64,000 nucleotides of DNA, taken from assembly GCF_017876495.1 (NCBI RefSeq), contig NZ_JAGIOB010000001.1, forward strand, positions 2,480,001 through 2,544,000, written 5' to 3'. This DNA comes from Microlunatus capsulatus (GTDB lineage: Bacteria > Actinomycetota > Actinomycetes > Propionibacteriales > Propionibacteriaceae). Shown here one piece after another: positions 1-7,249 of the stretch. The position numbers were made by a program, and so were the translations under genes. The notes under the pieces are model-generated. The model searched no databases. It was not told the DNA's origin and saw only the letters and a list, made by a program, of their open reading frames with translations. Positions within the stretch are counted from its first letter, which is position 1. Each line of letters starts with the position of its first letter.

Positions 1-171
1 GTGATCATGAAGTTCGGCCCGCACCGCGGCAAGTACATGGTCCACTGCCACAACCTGCCGCACGAGGACCACGACATGATGCACCAGTTCAGCGTGGGCC
101 TGGACGACGACCACCCGGACGGCAACGACCCGATCACGGGTGAGCGGCCGACCGACGACGACCACAGCTGA
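1..171 (+). CDS. Multicopper oxidase, C-terminal fragment
   Basis: Open reading frame entering from the left edge and ending in TGA at 169-171; only the last 56 residues are inside the window. It contains the type-1 copper signature [12 protein letters not shown] (H-C-H-x3-H-x4-M), the final copper-binding motif of laccase/CueO/CotA-like multicopper oxidases, followed by an Asp/His-rich tail. The complete enzyme would oxidise a substrate (Cu(I), Mn(II) or phenolics) with reduction of O2 to water, outside the membrane. It lies 11 bp before a signal peptidase gene and near a CopD-like gene, which hints at copper handling, but the substrate cannot be told from this fragment. Confidence 0.9.
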   Translation: MIMKFGPHRGKYMVHCHNLPHEDHDMMHQFSVGLDDDHPDGNDPITGERPTDDDHS

Positions 172-182
172 GCGGCTCCCCG

Positions 183-662
183 GTGCGCTGGCGGGCGGTG
201 GTGGCGGTGGTGGCGGTGCTCGGCGGCGTCGCCGGGGCGCGGCTCAGCGTGCTCGACCCGGTCCGGGTCTCCTCCGGGAGCATGGAGCCGACGGTCTGCA
301 CCGGTGACGTCGTGGTCGTCAACCACCTCGCCCCGCGCGGCGGCGTCGACCGGGGCGACGTCGTCACCTTCGCCAGCCCCGTCGACGGCACCGAGCAGAT
401 CAAGCGTGTGGTCGCCGTCGCCGGCCAGCAGGTCGGCATCGCCGACGCGCTGCTGGTCGTCGACGGCCGCGTGGTGGCCGAGCCCTACGTCGACCCCGCG
501 ACGATCGACGGCGTCTACTTCGGCCCCGTCCTCGTCCCGGAGGGCACCGTCTTCGTCATGGGCGACGCCCGCGAGCTCTCGGTCGACTCCCGGGCCTTCG
601 GGCCGGTCCCGCTCGACGCCGTGGACGGCCGGCTCTCCGGCCGGCTCTGGTCCTCCTGCTGA
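183..662 (+). CDS. lepB: Signal peptidase I (Ser-Lys type)
   Basis: Small S26 family signal peptidase of 159 aa with GTG start. Residues 5-20 form a hydrophobic N-terminal anchor. The catalytic Ser is S33 in SGSMEP and the general base is K74 in EQIKRVVAVAG. The conserved box near 127-137 reads GDARELSVDSR, close to the usual GDN..S.DSR. It cleaves signal peptides from exported proteins at the outer face of the membrane. Much shorter than E. coli LepB, as normal in Gram-positives. It follows the multicopper oxidase by 11 bp and may be co-transcribed. The Lys base separates it clearly from the Ser-His enzyme encoded at 61602. Confidence 0.85.
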   Translation: MRWRAVVAVVAVLGGVAGARLSVLDPVRVSSGSMEPTVCTGDVVVVNHLAPRGGVDRGDVVTFASPVDGTEQIKRVVAVAGQQVGIADALLVVDGRVVAEPYVDPATIDGVYFGPVLVPEGTVFVMGDARELSVDSRAFGPVPLDAVDGRLSGRLWSSC

Positions 663-746
663 CCGACGTCCCCCTCGTGCTCCCGCAGCACCGTCCCCAC
701 CTCCTCGACCCGCACGCCCACCCCGCACACCTGACCAGGAGCCTCG

Positions 747-1733
747 ATGTCCTACCTCGCCCAGCGCGCCGTCCTCGACACCCGCACCCGCGTCCGGATC
801 TGGACCAGCGACCTGGCGGGTCTGGCCACCCCGGCCGCGCTGGTGGCCCTCGCGGCCCTGCTGGGCCTGCACTGGTGGCAGCAGTCGCCCGCCGTCCCGC
901 TCAGCTGGCAGCTCCCGCGCGCGGCCGCGCTGTCCCTGCTGCCCGGGGTCCCGGTGCTGGGGCTGGTCGCCCTGCGCCTCGTCATCGGGGGTCGCACCCG
1001 CACCGTGGCGGGGCACCACCTGATGACCTGGGCGGCCCGCTGGGCCTGGGTCTGGGCCGGGGCCACCGCCGTCGGCCTGCTGGTGACCCTGCGCGGCCTC
1101 GTCGGGGTGCCGCTGACCCGGCTGGTCGGCGTGGACGACCTGCTCGCGGTGGCCGCCGGCAGCCCGGTCGTGCGGTCCGGCGTCGAGGTGCTGTGGGTCG
1201 CCCTGCTCGTCGCCCTGTTCGGGACCCGGCTGGGGGGCTGGCGGGAGTCGTCGGCCCTGCTGGTGCTGACCGGGGCCGCGCTGGTGGCGGGCCTGCCGGT
1301 GGGCGCCGCGGTGGCGCACGACGCCGGCCCGGTCCCGCCGGTCGTCGCCGTGGTCGGGGCCCTGCAGCTGCTGGCGCTGGCCTGCTGGCTGGGCGCGCTG
1401 GCGGCGGTGGGGCACCTGCGCACGCCGCTCTACCTGCTCCGCCACCACCTGGGACGCTACGGCTCGCTGGTCACCGCGGTCGCCCTGCTCACCGGTGGGG
1501 CCGGCGTGCTCGCCGGCCTGCTGGCGCCCGGCACCGGCACCTCGCCGGTCGTCGGCGCGGCCCAGCTCGCCGGGGTCGCCGTGGTCGTCGCCGTCGGGCA
1601 CCGGCACCGCCGCCGCGCCGCCGACGTGGTGTCCGAGGGTCGGGGCGTGCTGCTGCTCGCGCTCGTCGCCGGCGAGGTCGTCGTCCTCGTCGCCCTGCTC
1701 GCCCTCGCCGTCCTGCTCCCCACGCACCTGTAG
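747..1733 (+). CDS. CopD-like polytopic membrane protein
   Basis: 328 aa, about eight hydrophobic segments, almost no soluble domain. ATG start with AGGAG upstream (TGACCAGGAGCCTCG ATG). Short His-containing loops (LHWW, GHHLM, AHDAG, GHLRTPLYLLRHHLG) and the overall layout resemble the CopD/copper-resistance D membrane domain found beside copper oxidases and CopC proteins. The position downstream of a multicopper oxidase supports a role in copper transport or tolerance, but the assignment is by layout, not by a diagnostic motif. An 8-bp stem hairpin 17 nt after the stop probably ends transcription. Confidence 0.5.
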   Translation: MSYLAQRAVLDTRTRVRIWTSDLAGLATPAALVALAALLGLHWWQQSPAVPLSWQLPRAAALSLLPGVPVLGLVALRLVIGGRTRTVAGHHLMTWAARWAWVWAGATAVGLLVTLRGLVGVPLTRLVGVDDLLAVAAGSPVVRSGVEVLWVALLVALFGTRLGGWRESSALLVLTGAALVAGLPVGAAVAHDAGPVPPVVAVVGALQLLALACWLGALAAVGHLRTPLYLLRHHLGRYGSLVTAVALLTGGAGVLAGLLAPGTGTSPVVGAAQLAGVAVVVAVGHRHRRRAADVVSEGRGVLLLALVAGEVVVLVALLALAVLLPTHL

Positions 1734-1750
1734 CCCGGACGGCCTCCCGG

Positions 1751-1770
1751 CGTGGCACCGCTGTGCCACG
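1751..1770 (+). terminator. Hairpin after the CopD-like gene
   Basis: CGTGGCAC / GTGCCACG, a perfect 8-bp stem with a 4-nt loop, 17 nt downstream of the stop at 1733 and 34 nt before the next start. No T-run, as is common in high-G+C actinomycetes. Could also be read as a leader hairpin of the response regulator. Confidence 0.5.
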
Positions 1771-1804
1771 ATCGGGTCATCCTGCACAGCTGGAGGAGGT
1801 CGAC

Positions 1805-2488
1805 GTGACGGTGGCCGACGAGGAGCCGACCGCGGACGGGGACGACCGCGACCGGACGGTGCTGGTGGTCGACGACCACCGCTCCTTCGCCGAGATGCTG
1901 GCGGCCGCCCTCGACGGCACGCCCGGCCTGCGCTGCGTCGGGATCGCGGGGTCGGCCTCCGAGGGGGTGGCCCTGGCCCGGAGGCTCCAGCCCGACGTCG
2001 TCGTGATGGACATCCAGATGCCGCGCGAGGACGGGCTGGTCGCCACCGCGCGCGTCCGGGAGGTGGCCCCCGGTGCGCTCGTGGCTGTCCTCACCGCGCA
2101 CGCCTCCCCGGAGTGGGTCGGGAAGGCCGCCCAGGCCGGCGCCTCCGCCTTCGTGCCCAAGAACGGCTCGCTGCAGGAGATGCTCGACGTGCTCACGGGG
2201 CTGCAGCGCGGCCAGCTCGTCGTGGCGCCGTCGGCGTTCCGGGTCCCCGTCGACCCGTCCCCGGTCGCCGACGTCCCCGAGCTCAGCCCGCGCGAGGTGG
2301 ACGTGCTGCGGCTGCTGGCTGACGGCACGGCGGTCAAGGACCTGGCGCCGGTGCTCGGCATCAGCCTGAACACCGCGCGCGGCTACGTGAAGTCGGTGCG
2401 GGCCAAGCTGGGTGCCGCCAGCCAGCTCGAGGCCGTGCTCAAGGCGCGCGAGCTCGGACTCCTCGCCGACCCGGGCCCCTCGGCCTGA
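1805..2488 (+). CDS. NarL/FixJ-type response regulator
   Basis: 227 aa. Start set at GTG 1805 because GGAGGAGG stands 5 nt upstream; reading further upstream gives only low-complexity Arg/Pro sequence. Receiver domain at about residues 18-135: acidic pocket VVDDH, phosphoacceptor D69 in VVVMDIQMP, conserved Thr in LTAHAS and Lys in FVPKNGS. LuxR-type helix-turn-helix at the C-terminus (ELSPREVDVLRLLADG...NTARGYVKSVRAKLG). It should bind DNA when phosphorylated. No sensor kinase gene adjoins it, so it is an orphan regulator here; its targets are unknown. Confidence 0.9.
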   Translation: MTVADEEPTADGDDRDRTVLVVDDHRSFAEMLAAALDGTPGLRCVGIAGSASEGVALARRLQPDVVVMDIQMPREDGLVATARVREVAPGALVAVLTAHASPEWVGKAAQAGASAFVPKNGSLQEMLDVLTGLQRGQLVVAPSAFRVPVDPSPVADVPELSPREVDVLRLLADGTAVKDLAPVLGISLNTARGYVKSVRAKLGAASQLEAVLKARELGLLADPGPSA

Positions 2489-2858
2489 GGGGCCCCGGAC
2501 CCCCTCATCCGTGGGGGTGGCCGCCCCCTCCGCTGGGCGTGGTGCCCGCACCCGTCGCGGGCGCAGGATCGCGGTGCGAGCAACCGCTGGACCGGCGGCG
2601 CAGCGACCCACCCGCTGCGCCCGTCGCGGTTGCACGGCTGCCGGTGCCCCGCCGCCGCCCCCCTGACGGAGGCCACGCGCACCAGCAGCCGACGAGGGCC
2701 CGCCGTTCCCCGCGGCGGGCCCTCCTCGCGTCCGGGGGCCGGGAGCGCGGGTCGACCCCCGCACCCAGGGGGTGCCTGCACCCCCCAGGAGCGGCTGCTG
2801 CCCGTGGCGTCGAGCGGCGAGGCTCGGGTCGTCGAGTCCACCAGGGGGAGAACCGACC
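2489..2858. other. 370-bp intergenic stretch with hairpins
   Basis: No credible gene. Very G+C-rich. Contains a 12-bp stem hairpin (2694-2724), an inverted pair GGGCGCAG/CTGCGCCC around 2561-2622, and a small hairpin GGGGGTGC-ct-GCACCCCC near 2768-2785 just ahead of the peroxidase leader. AGGGGGAG at 2842-2850 is the likely ribosome-binding site of the peroxidase gene. No clear promoter box seen. Confidence 0.5.
2694..2724 (+). terminator. 12-bp stem hairpin
   Basis: GAGGGCCCGCCG (2694-2705) pairs perfectly with CGGCGGGCCCTC (2713-2724) around a 7-nt loop. About 200 nt downstream of the response regulator stop and 135 nt before the peroxidase start; a candidate terminator or leader structure. 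Confidence 0.45.
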
Positions 2859-4622
2859 ATGTCGAGCCGTGCTCACACCGCCACCTGCCCGTTCACCGGG
2901 CGCACCGCCGCTCCGGCCGCCGTCGGGGAGGACCGCCCGCGGGGCGCCGCCACGGCCCCGGGAGGTCCGGCGGTCCGACGCCGCACCGTGCTGGCCGCGG
3001 CGGCCGCCGGGCTGCTGGCCGGTGGGCTGCGGTCCGGGCCGCTCGGCGCGGTCCGGGCGGCGGCCGCCGTGCGCCGGGCGCGCCGAGGCACCCACGGCCA
3101 GGGGTTGCGCGGCCTCGACATCGCCACCCGGGTGGGCCGGGACCGCGAGGCCCGCTTCGGCCTGATGTTCAAGAAGCTGCCGGCCTACAGCCCGTCGGAC
3201 GCCCTGCTCCGGACCCTCGCCCGCCGGATGGACGACGGCAAGGCGCCGCTGTCGGACGTGCGGTTCAGCGACACCGCGTGCGACACCTCGATGCCGGCCG
3301 GCTACATCTACCTCGGCCAGTTCGCCGACCACGACATCACCCTCGACAAGACCCCGCTGACCCTGCAGGAGCAGGACCCGCGCGGCACGACGAACTTCGA
3401 CTCACCGCGCTTCGACCTGGGCAGCGTGTACGGGGCCGGCCCCGCCGCCAGCCCCGAGCTCTACGACCCGGCGCGGCCCGGCTACCTGCGGGTGGAGCAC
3501 CACGACGGCCTGGTGGACCTCCCGCGCGACGCCGTGGGCAAGGCGTTCCTGGGCGACCCGCGCAACGACGAGAACCTCATCGTGGCCCAGCTGCACACCG
3601 TGTTCCTCCGCCTGCACAACCGGCTGCGGGACTCCGGCCTCGGCTTCGAGCAGGCCCGGCAGGAGGTGCGGTTCCGCTACCAGTGGCTGATCGTCCACGA
3701 CTTCCTGCCACGGGTGGTCGGCCAGGGCGTCGTGGACGCCATCCTGGCCCGACGGGCCGACGGCACGCTCACGGCCCGGACCACCTTCTACAAGCCGCGC
3801 AGCACGGCCAAGCCGTACATGCCGGTCGAGTTCTCCGGAGCCGCCTACCGCTACGGGCACTCGATGATCCGCGCCGAGTACGAGGTGCAGGACCAGCACA
3901 CGGTGCCGCTGTTCGCGCGGGACGGCTACGAGGACCTGCGCGGCAGCCGGCCCGTCCCGCACGACCTCTGGGTGGACTGGAACTACTTCTTCGACATCCC
4001 GGGTCTCAGCACCCCCGACGACCGCAACATGGCGCGTCGCATCGACACGCAGATCTCCCTGCCGCTCTCGACCCTGCCGCCCACGGTGGTGGCGCCGGCG
4101 GCGGGGGCGATCCTCGCCCTCGCCGAGCGCAACCTGCTGCGCGGCAAGCGGCTGGGGCTGCCGTGCGGCCAGGACGTCGCGACGGCGATGGGCCTGAAGC
4201 CCCTGACCAACGCGCAGCTGGGCGGGCTGCCGGAGGCGGGCTGGGGCAAGAAGGCGCCGCTCTGGTACTACGTGCTCAAGGAGGCTGAGCTCGGCGGCGG
4301 GCAGCGGCTGGGCCCGGTCGGCGGCCGCATCGTGGCCGAGGTGTTCCTCGGCCTGCTGGCGCTGGACCCGACGTCGTACTTCACGCTCCGGCCGCGGTTC
4401 GACCCCGGGGCCGGCTACGCCTTCGGGGCGCTGGTCCTCGAGGCCGACGCCTTCGACCCGCGCGGCCGGCCGCAGCCGGAGCCGGCCGAGGAGCCGGACC
4501 TGCCCGAGGACCCCGAGCTGCCGGAGGAGGGGGAGCCGCTGGAGGGGCTGGAGCCCGTGGCCCTGGAGCCCGACGAGGTGATCCAGCCCGAGGCGGTGCT
4601 GCCGCTGCCCGGCGAGGTGTGA
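2859..4622 (+). CDS. Animal-type haem peroxidase, Tat-exported
   Basis: 587 aa. Start chosen at ATG 2859, 8 nt after AGGGGGAG. N-terminus has RRRTVLAAAAAGLLAGG (R40-R42 plus hydrophobic core), a twin-arginine signal. The body belongs to the peroxidase-cyclooxygenase superfamily: distal haem His158 in GQFADHDIT, LHNRLR near 253, and a proximal His334 in YRYGHSMIRAEY. Likely uses H2O2 to oxidise halides or organic substrates outside the cell. The last ~70 residues are acidic, Pro/Glu/Leu-rich and low in complexity (EEPDLPEDPELPEEGEP), unusual for the family and perhaps a wall-facing tail. Stands alone, ending convergent to the purine genes. Confidence 0.85.
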   Translation: MSSRAHTATCPFTGRTAAPAAVGEDRPRGAATAPGGPAVRRRTVLAAAAAGLLAGGLRSGPLGAVRAAAAVRRARRGTHGQGLRGLDIATRVGRDREARFGLMFKKLPAYSPSDALLRTLARRMDDGKAPLSDVRFSDTACDTSMPAGYIYLGQFADHDITLDKTPLTLQEQDPRGTTNFDSPRFDLGSVYGAGPAASPELYDPARPGYLRVEHHDGLVDLPRDAVGKAFLGDPRNDENLIVAQLHTVFLRLHNRLRDSGLGFEQARQEVRFRYQWLIVHDFLPRVVGQGVVDAILARRADGTLTARTTFYKPRSTAKPYMPVEFSGAAYRYGHSMIRAEYEVQDQHTVPLFARDGYEDLRGSRPVPHDLWVDWNYFFDIPGLSTPDDRNMARRIDTQISLPLSTLPPTVVAPAAGAILALAERNLLRGKRLGLPCGQDVATAMGLKPLTNAQLGGLPEAGWGKKAPLWYYVLKEAELGGGQRLGPVGGRIVAEVFLGLLALDPTSYFTLRPRFDPGAGYAFGALVLEADAFDPRGRPQPEPAEEPDLPEDPELPEEGEPLEGLEPVALEPDEVIQPEAVLPLPGEV

Positions 4623-4643
4623 GGTGCAGGGGGAGGGTCCGAA

Positions 4644-4726
4644 CCCGGGATAGGCACCCGCACAGGGGATGGACCTGGCCGCGCGGGGAACGCGAACCAG
4701 GCCGGATGCGTTCGGCCTATCCCGGG
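4644..4726. terminator. Nested inverted repeat between convergent genes
   Basis: Perfect 12-bp arms CCCGGGATAGGC (4644-4655) and GCCTATCCCGGG (4715-4726) enclose a second, imperfect stem CCTGG..CGCG / CGCG..CCAGG at about 4674-4700. It fills the gap between the peroxidase stop (4622) and the guanine deaminase stop (4752), so a bidirectional terminator is the simplest reading. Confidence 0.5.
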
Positions 4727-4751
4727 CGTCAGAGACCCCCCGGACATGAGT

Positions 4752-6197
4752 TCACCGTACTGGACCCGAAGTAATCGCGTGGCCCGCGACGAAGACCCCG
4801 GTGATGGCGGGTTCCCGCAGTCCCATCAGCAGCGCGAAGAGGGTGGCGTCGTCCTGGTCACCCGGGCCGCCCTGCTGGGCCACGGCTCCCAGGATAGCGC
4901 CGAGGCCCGGCTGGGCGGAGGTGTCGACGAGGACGAGGTCGGCCTCCTTCCCGACGTCGAGGTTGCCGAACCGGTCGTCCTGGTCCAGTGCCTGGGCCCC
5001 GGCGAGCGTGCCGGTGTAGAGCAGCTCGGCCGGGTGCAGGGCCACCCCGGCCGCGCCCGGCTCGGAGAGGTGGACCTTGTAGGCGTCGTTGAGCACGCGG
5101 GAGACCAGCCACTCGTCTCCCGCGCCGATGTCGGTGCCCAGGGCCACCCGCACGCCGGCGGCGGTGGTCCGCCGCCACGGCAGGGTGCCCGAGCCGAGGA
5201 ACTGCTGCGAGGTGGGGCAGTGCGCGATCGAGCTGCCCGTCTCGGCCAGCCGGGCCAGCTCCGCGTCGGTGCAGTGCACAGCGTGGGCCAGGATGCTGCG
5301 GCGGCCCAGCAGGCTCTCCCCGCCGACGGCGGACCCGGGGCGGAATCGGCCGTCGTAGGTGTCGAGGTAGTCCCGGACGCCGTAGGCGGCGCGGACGGCG
5401 GCGACCTCGCCGGTGCCGGGCGTGTCGTGCTCGCTGAGGTGGGAGTGGAAGTAGACGCCGCGGTCGCGGACCCCCGCGTAGAGCTCGCCGAGCCCCGCGA
5501 GCGTCGTCGGCGTGACCGACAGGCTGAACCGCGGGACGACGGCCACCTGCAGCCGCGCGGTGGCGAGGTCCCCGGTGTCGGCCAGGTGCCAGCGCTCGAT
5601 CTCCTGCGCCACCAGGTCGAGGGCCTCCTCCTCCCCCGTCAGCAGCGGGGCGGCGGCGGGGGAGCCGACGGTCTGCACGCCCCGGCCGCTAACCAGCCGC
5701 AGCCCGGCGCGCTGGTGTGCGGCGAAGAGCGCGTCCTGCGCCGTGGGGAACGCCGAGCCGAAGACCAGCGCCGCCGTCGTGCCGACGGCCACCCGGCGCT
5801 CGACGAAGGCCTCCGCCATCGCCGTGCTGACGGCCGGATCGGCCAGCCTGGCCTCGGCCGGGAAGATGCAGCGCTGCAGCCAGTCCAGCAGCTGGCCGCC
5901 GCCGTGGGCGCCGAGGGAGAAGGTCTGGGGGTAGTGCAGGTGGGTGTCCACGAAGCCCGGCAGCACGAAGTCGGCCCGCCGGACGGGGACGTCGGCGTGC
6001 TCGCGGGGGAGCGCGGAGTGCGCGCCCAGCCAGGCGATGGTCCCGTCGTCGGCGATCACGAGCGCGCCGTCGGGCAGCGAGACCAGCCGCTCGCGGGCGG
6101 TGGCCAGGGTGGCGTCGCCGGCGACGTGGAAGACGTGGCCGCGCAGCACCAGCCGGGCCGGCGCCGGGAGCGGCTCCGGCGCTCCGACCGGGCTCAC
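4752..6197 (-). CDS. guaD: Guanine deaminase
   Basis: 481 aa amidohydrolase. PGFVDTHLHYPQ carries the first metal ligands in the form typical of guanine deaminase; HSHLSEH, HAVHC and GTDIGAGDEW supply the remaining metal and catalytic positions. It converts guanine to xanthine plus ammonia in the cytoplasm. Its GTG start overlaps the urate oxidase stop by four bases (GTGA), so the two are translationally coupled. With the xanthine dehydrogenase upstream it forms a guanine-to-urate route. Length is normal. An 8-oxoguanine-type activity is possible but the HYPQ signature favours guanine. Confidence 0.92.
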   Translation of the reverse strand: MSPVGAPEPLPAPARLVLRGHVFHVAGDATLATARERLVSLPDGALVIADDGTIAWLGAHSALPREHADVPVRRADFVLPGFVDTHLHYPQTFSLGAHGGGQLLDWLQRCIFPAEARLADPAVSTAMAEAFVERRVAVGTTAALVFGSAFPTAQDALFAAHQRAGLRLVSGRGVQTVGSPAAAPLLTGEEEALDLVAQEIERWHLADTGDLATARLQVAVVPRFSLSVTPTTLAGLGELYAGVRDRGVYFHSHLSEHDTPGTGEVAAVRAAYGVRDYLDTYDGRFRPGSAVGGESLLGRRSILAHAVHCTDAELARLAETGSSIAHCPTSQQFLGSGTLPWRRTTAAGVRVALGTDIGAGDEWLVSRVLNDAYKVHLSEPGAAGVALHPAELLYTGTLAGAQALDQDDRFGNLDVGKEADLVLVDTSAQPGLGAILGAVAQQGGPGDQDDATLFALLMGLREPAITGVFVAGHAITSGPVR

Positions 6198-7102
6198 ACC
6201 AGACCCGTGTACCCGTACCAGGCGGGCCCGGCGTCGGGGGCGTCGTCGCGGGTGACCTGGGCCTGGATCAGGCCGTAGGGGCGGTCGTCGGCGTGGAAGA
6301 CCTCGCCGGGGTTGTCCAGCCCGAAGGGGCTGAGGTCGTAGAGGAAGTGGTGCTTGTTGGGCGCCGAGAGCCGGACCTCGGCGAGGAAGCCGTAGGCCTC
6401 GAGGACGGCGCTGCCCATCGCGAACAGGGTCTGCTGCAGCGCGAGGGAGTGCACCGTGGCGAACTGCTCCACCAGCAGCGCCTTGATCCCAGCGTAGGTC
6501 GCGTCCCAGTCGATCCCGGTGTGCTCGGTGAAGCGCCAGCGGGCCACCAGCGACGTCGCCATCACGCGGTCGGTGGTCGGCTGCAGGACCGTGTAGGGGT
6601 CGGTGAGGAAGCCGGAGAACTCCGAGCCGGTGCTCTTGAGGATGACCATGTCCTTGAGGCCGCCGGTGACCCAGACCTGCTGGTCGTCCCCGGTGCCCTC
6701 GACGGTCACCGAGGCCGTGCGCACCTCCTGGCCGCGGCGGACCCAGGTGTGGTCGTGCTCCACGCCGTCGACGACGGCCCGCTCCCAGGCGTGCTCCTCG
6801 ACCTCGACGCGGGCGCCCGCCACCGGCTCGACGTCGTCGACGAAGTGCCGGGCCAGAGCGAGGGCGTAGTCCTCGACGGCCCGCAGCCCCTTCTCCTTGG
6901 CGTAGGCGTACGCCGTCTGCTTCTGGGTGTCGGTGGGCAGCACGGCCGACTGGTCGCCGACGGTGTGCGCCCGGGCGAAGTCGCCGCGCAGGGCCGTCGA
7001 GACGGTGACGTCGCGGATCTCGTGCCGGGGGCTGTCCCGGTAGATCCGGACGACCCGGTTCTCCGCCTTGCCGTACTGGTGGGTGCCGAGCACGATGCCC
7101 AT
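6194..7102 (-). CDS. pucL: Urate oxidase (uricase)
   Basis: 302 aa. Hallmarks of cofactor-free uricase are present: YGKAENRVVRIYRD at the N-terminus, PTDTQKQTAYAYAKEKG (catalytic Thr/Lys region) and SAPNKHHFLYDLSPFGLDNPGEVF near the C-terminus. Oxidises urate with O2 to 5-hydroxyisourate and H2O2. A GGGAGG site lies just before the ATG, and a -10-like TAGGAT (7137-7132, minus) suggests its own promoter in the gap after the xdh gene. No gene for 5-hydroxyisourate hydrolase or OHCU decarboxylase is in the window, so the later steps must be encoded elsewhere or be absent. Confidence 0.95.
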   Translation of the reverse strand: MGIVLGTHQYGKAENRVVRIYRDSPRHEIRDVTVSTALRGDFARAHTVGDQSAVLPTDTQKQTAYAYAKEKGLRAVEDYALALARHFVDDVEPVAGARVEVEEHAWERAVVDGVEHDHTWVRRGQEVRTASVTVEGTGDDQQVWVTGGLKDMVILKSTGSEFSGFLTDPYTVLQPTTDRVMATSLVARWRFTEHTGIDWDATYAGIKALLVEQFATVHSLALQQTLFAMGSAVLEAYGFLAEVRLSAPNKHHFLYDLSPFGLDNPGEVFHADDRPYGLIQAQVTRDDAPDAGPAWYGYTGLV

Positions 7103-7161
7103 GACGATCCTCCCGACGTCGGTGGCGCCGATCCTAGGGACCGCGCGTTACGAACACGGGT

Positions 7162-7249
7162 CGCTGAGATCCGACATCTCGTGGGGGCCAGGGCCGCAAC
7201 ACGCCGACCTTCCGGGCCCGGGGCGTCCACGACGTGCCGGATCTCAGCG
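7162..7249 (-). terminator. Long-range stem-loop between xdh and uricase
   Basis: Perfect 12-bp arms CGCTGAGATCCG (7162-7173) and CGGATCTCAGCG (7238-7249); inside, TCGTGG (7179-7184) can pair with CCACGA (7228-7233), and a 10-bp palindrome CCGGGCCCGG lies near the tip. One arm overlaps the stop codon of the xanthine dehydrogenase gene. Could attenuate read-through into uricase or stabilise the upstream mRNA. Confidence 0.45.

Noticed and set aside
677-1804. N-terminal extension of the response regulator
   Set aside because: Overlaps the CopD-like gene in another frame and reads as Arg/Pro/Gly repeats; GGAGGAGG before GTG 1805 marks the true start.
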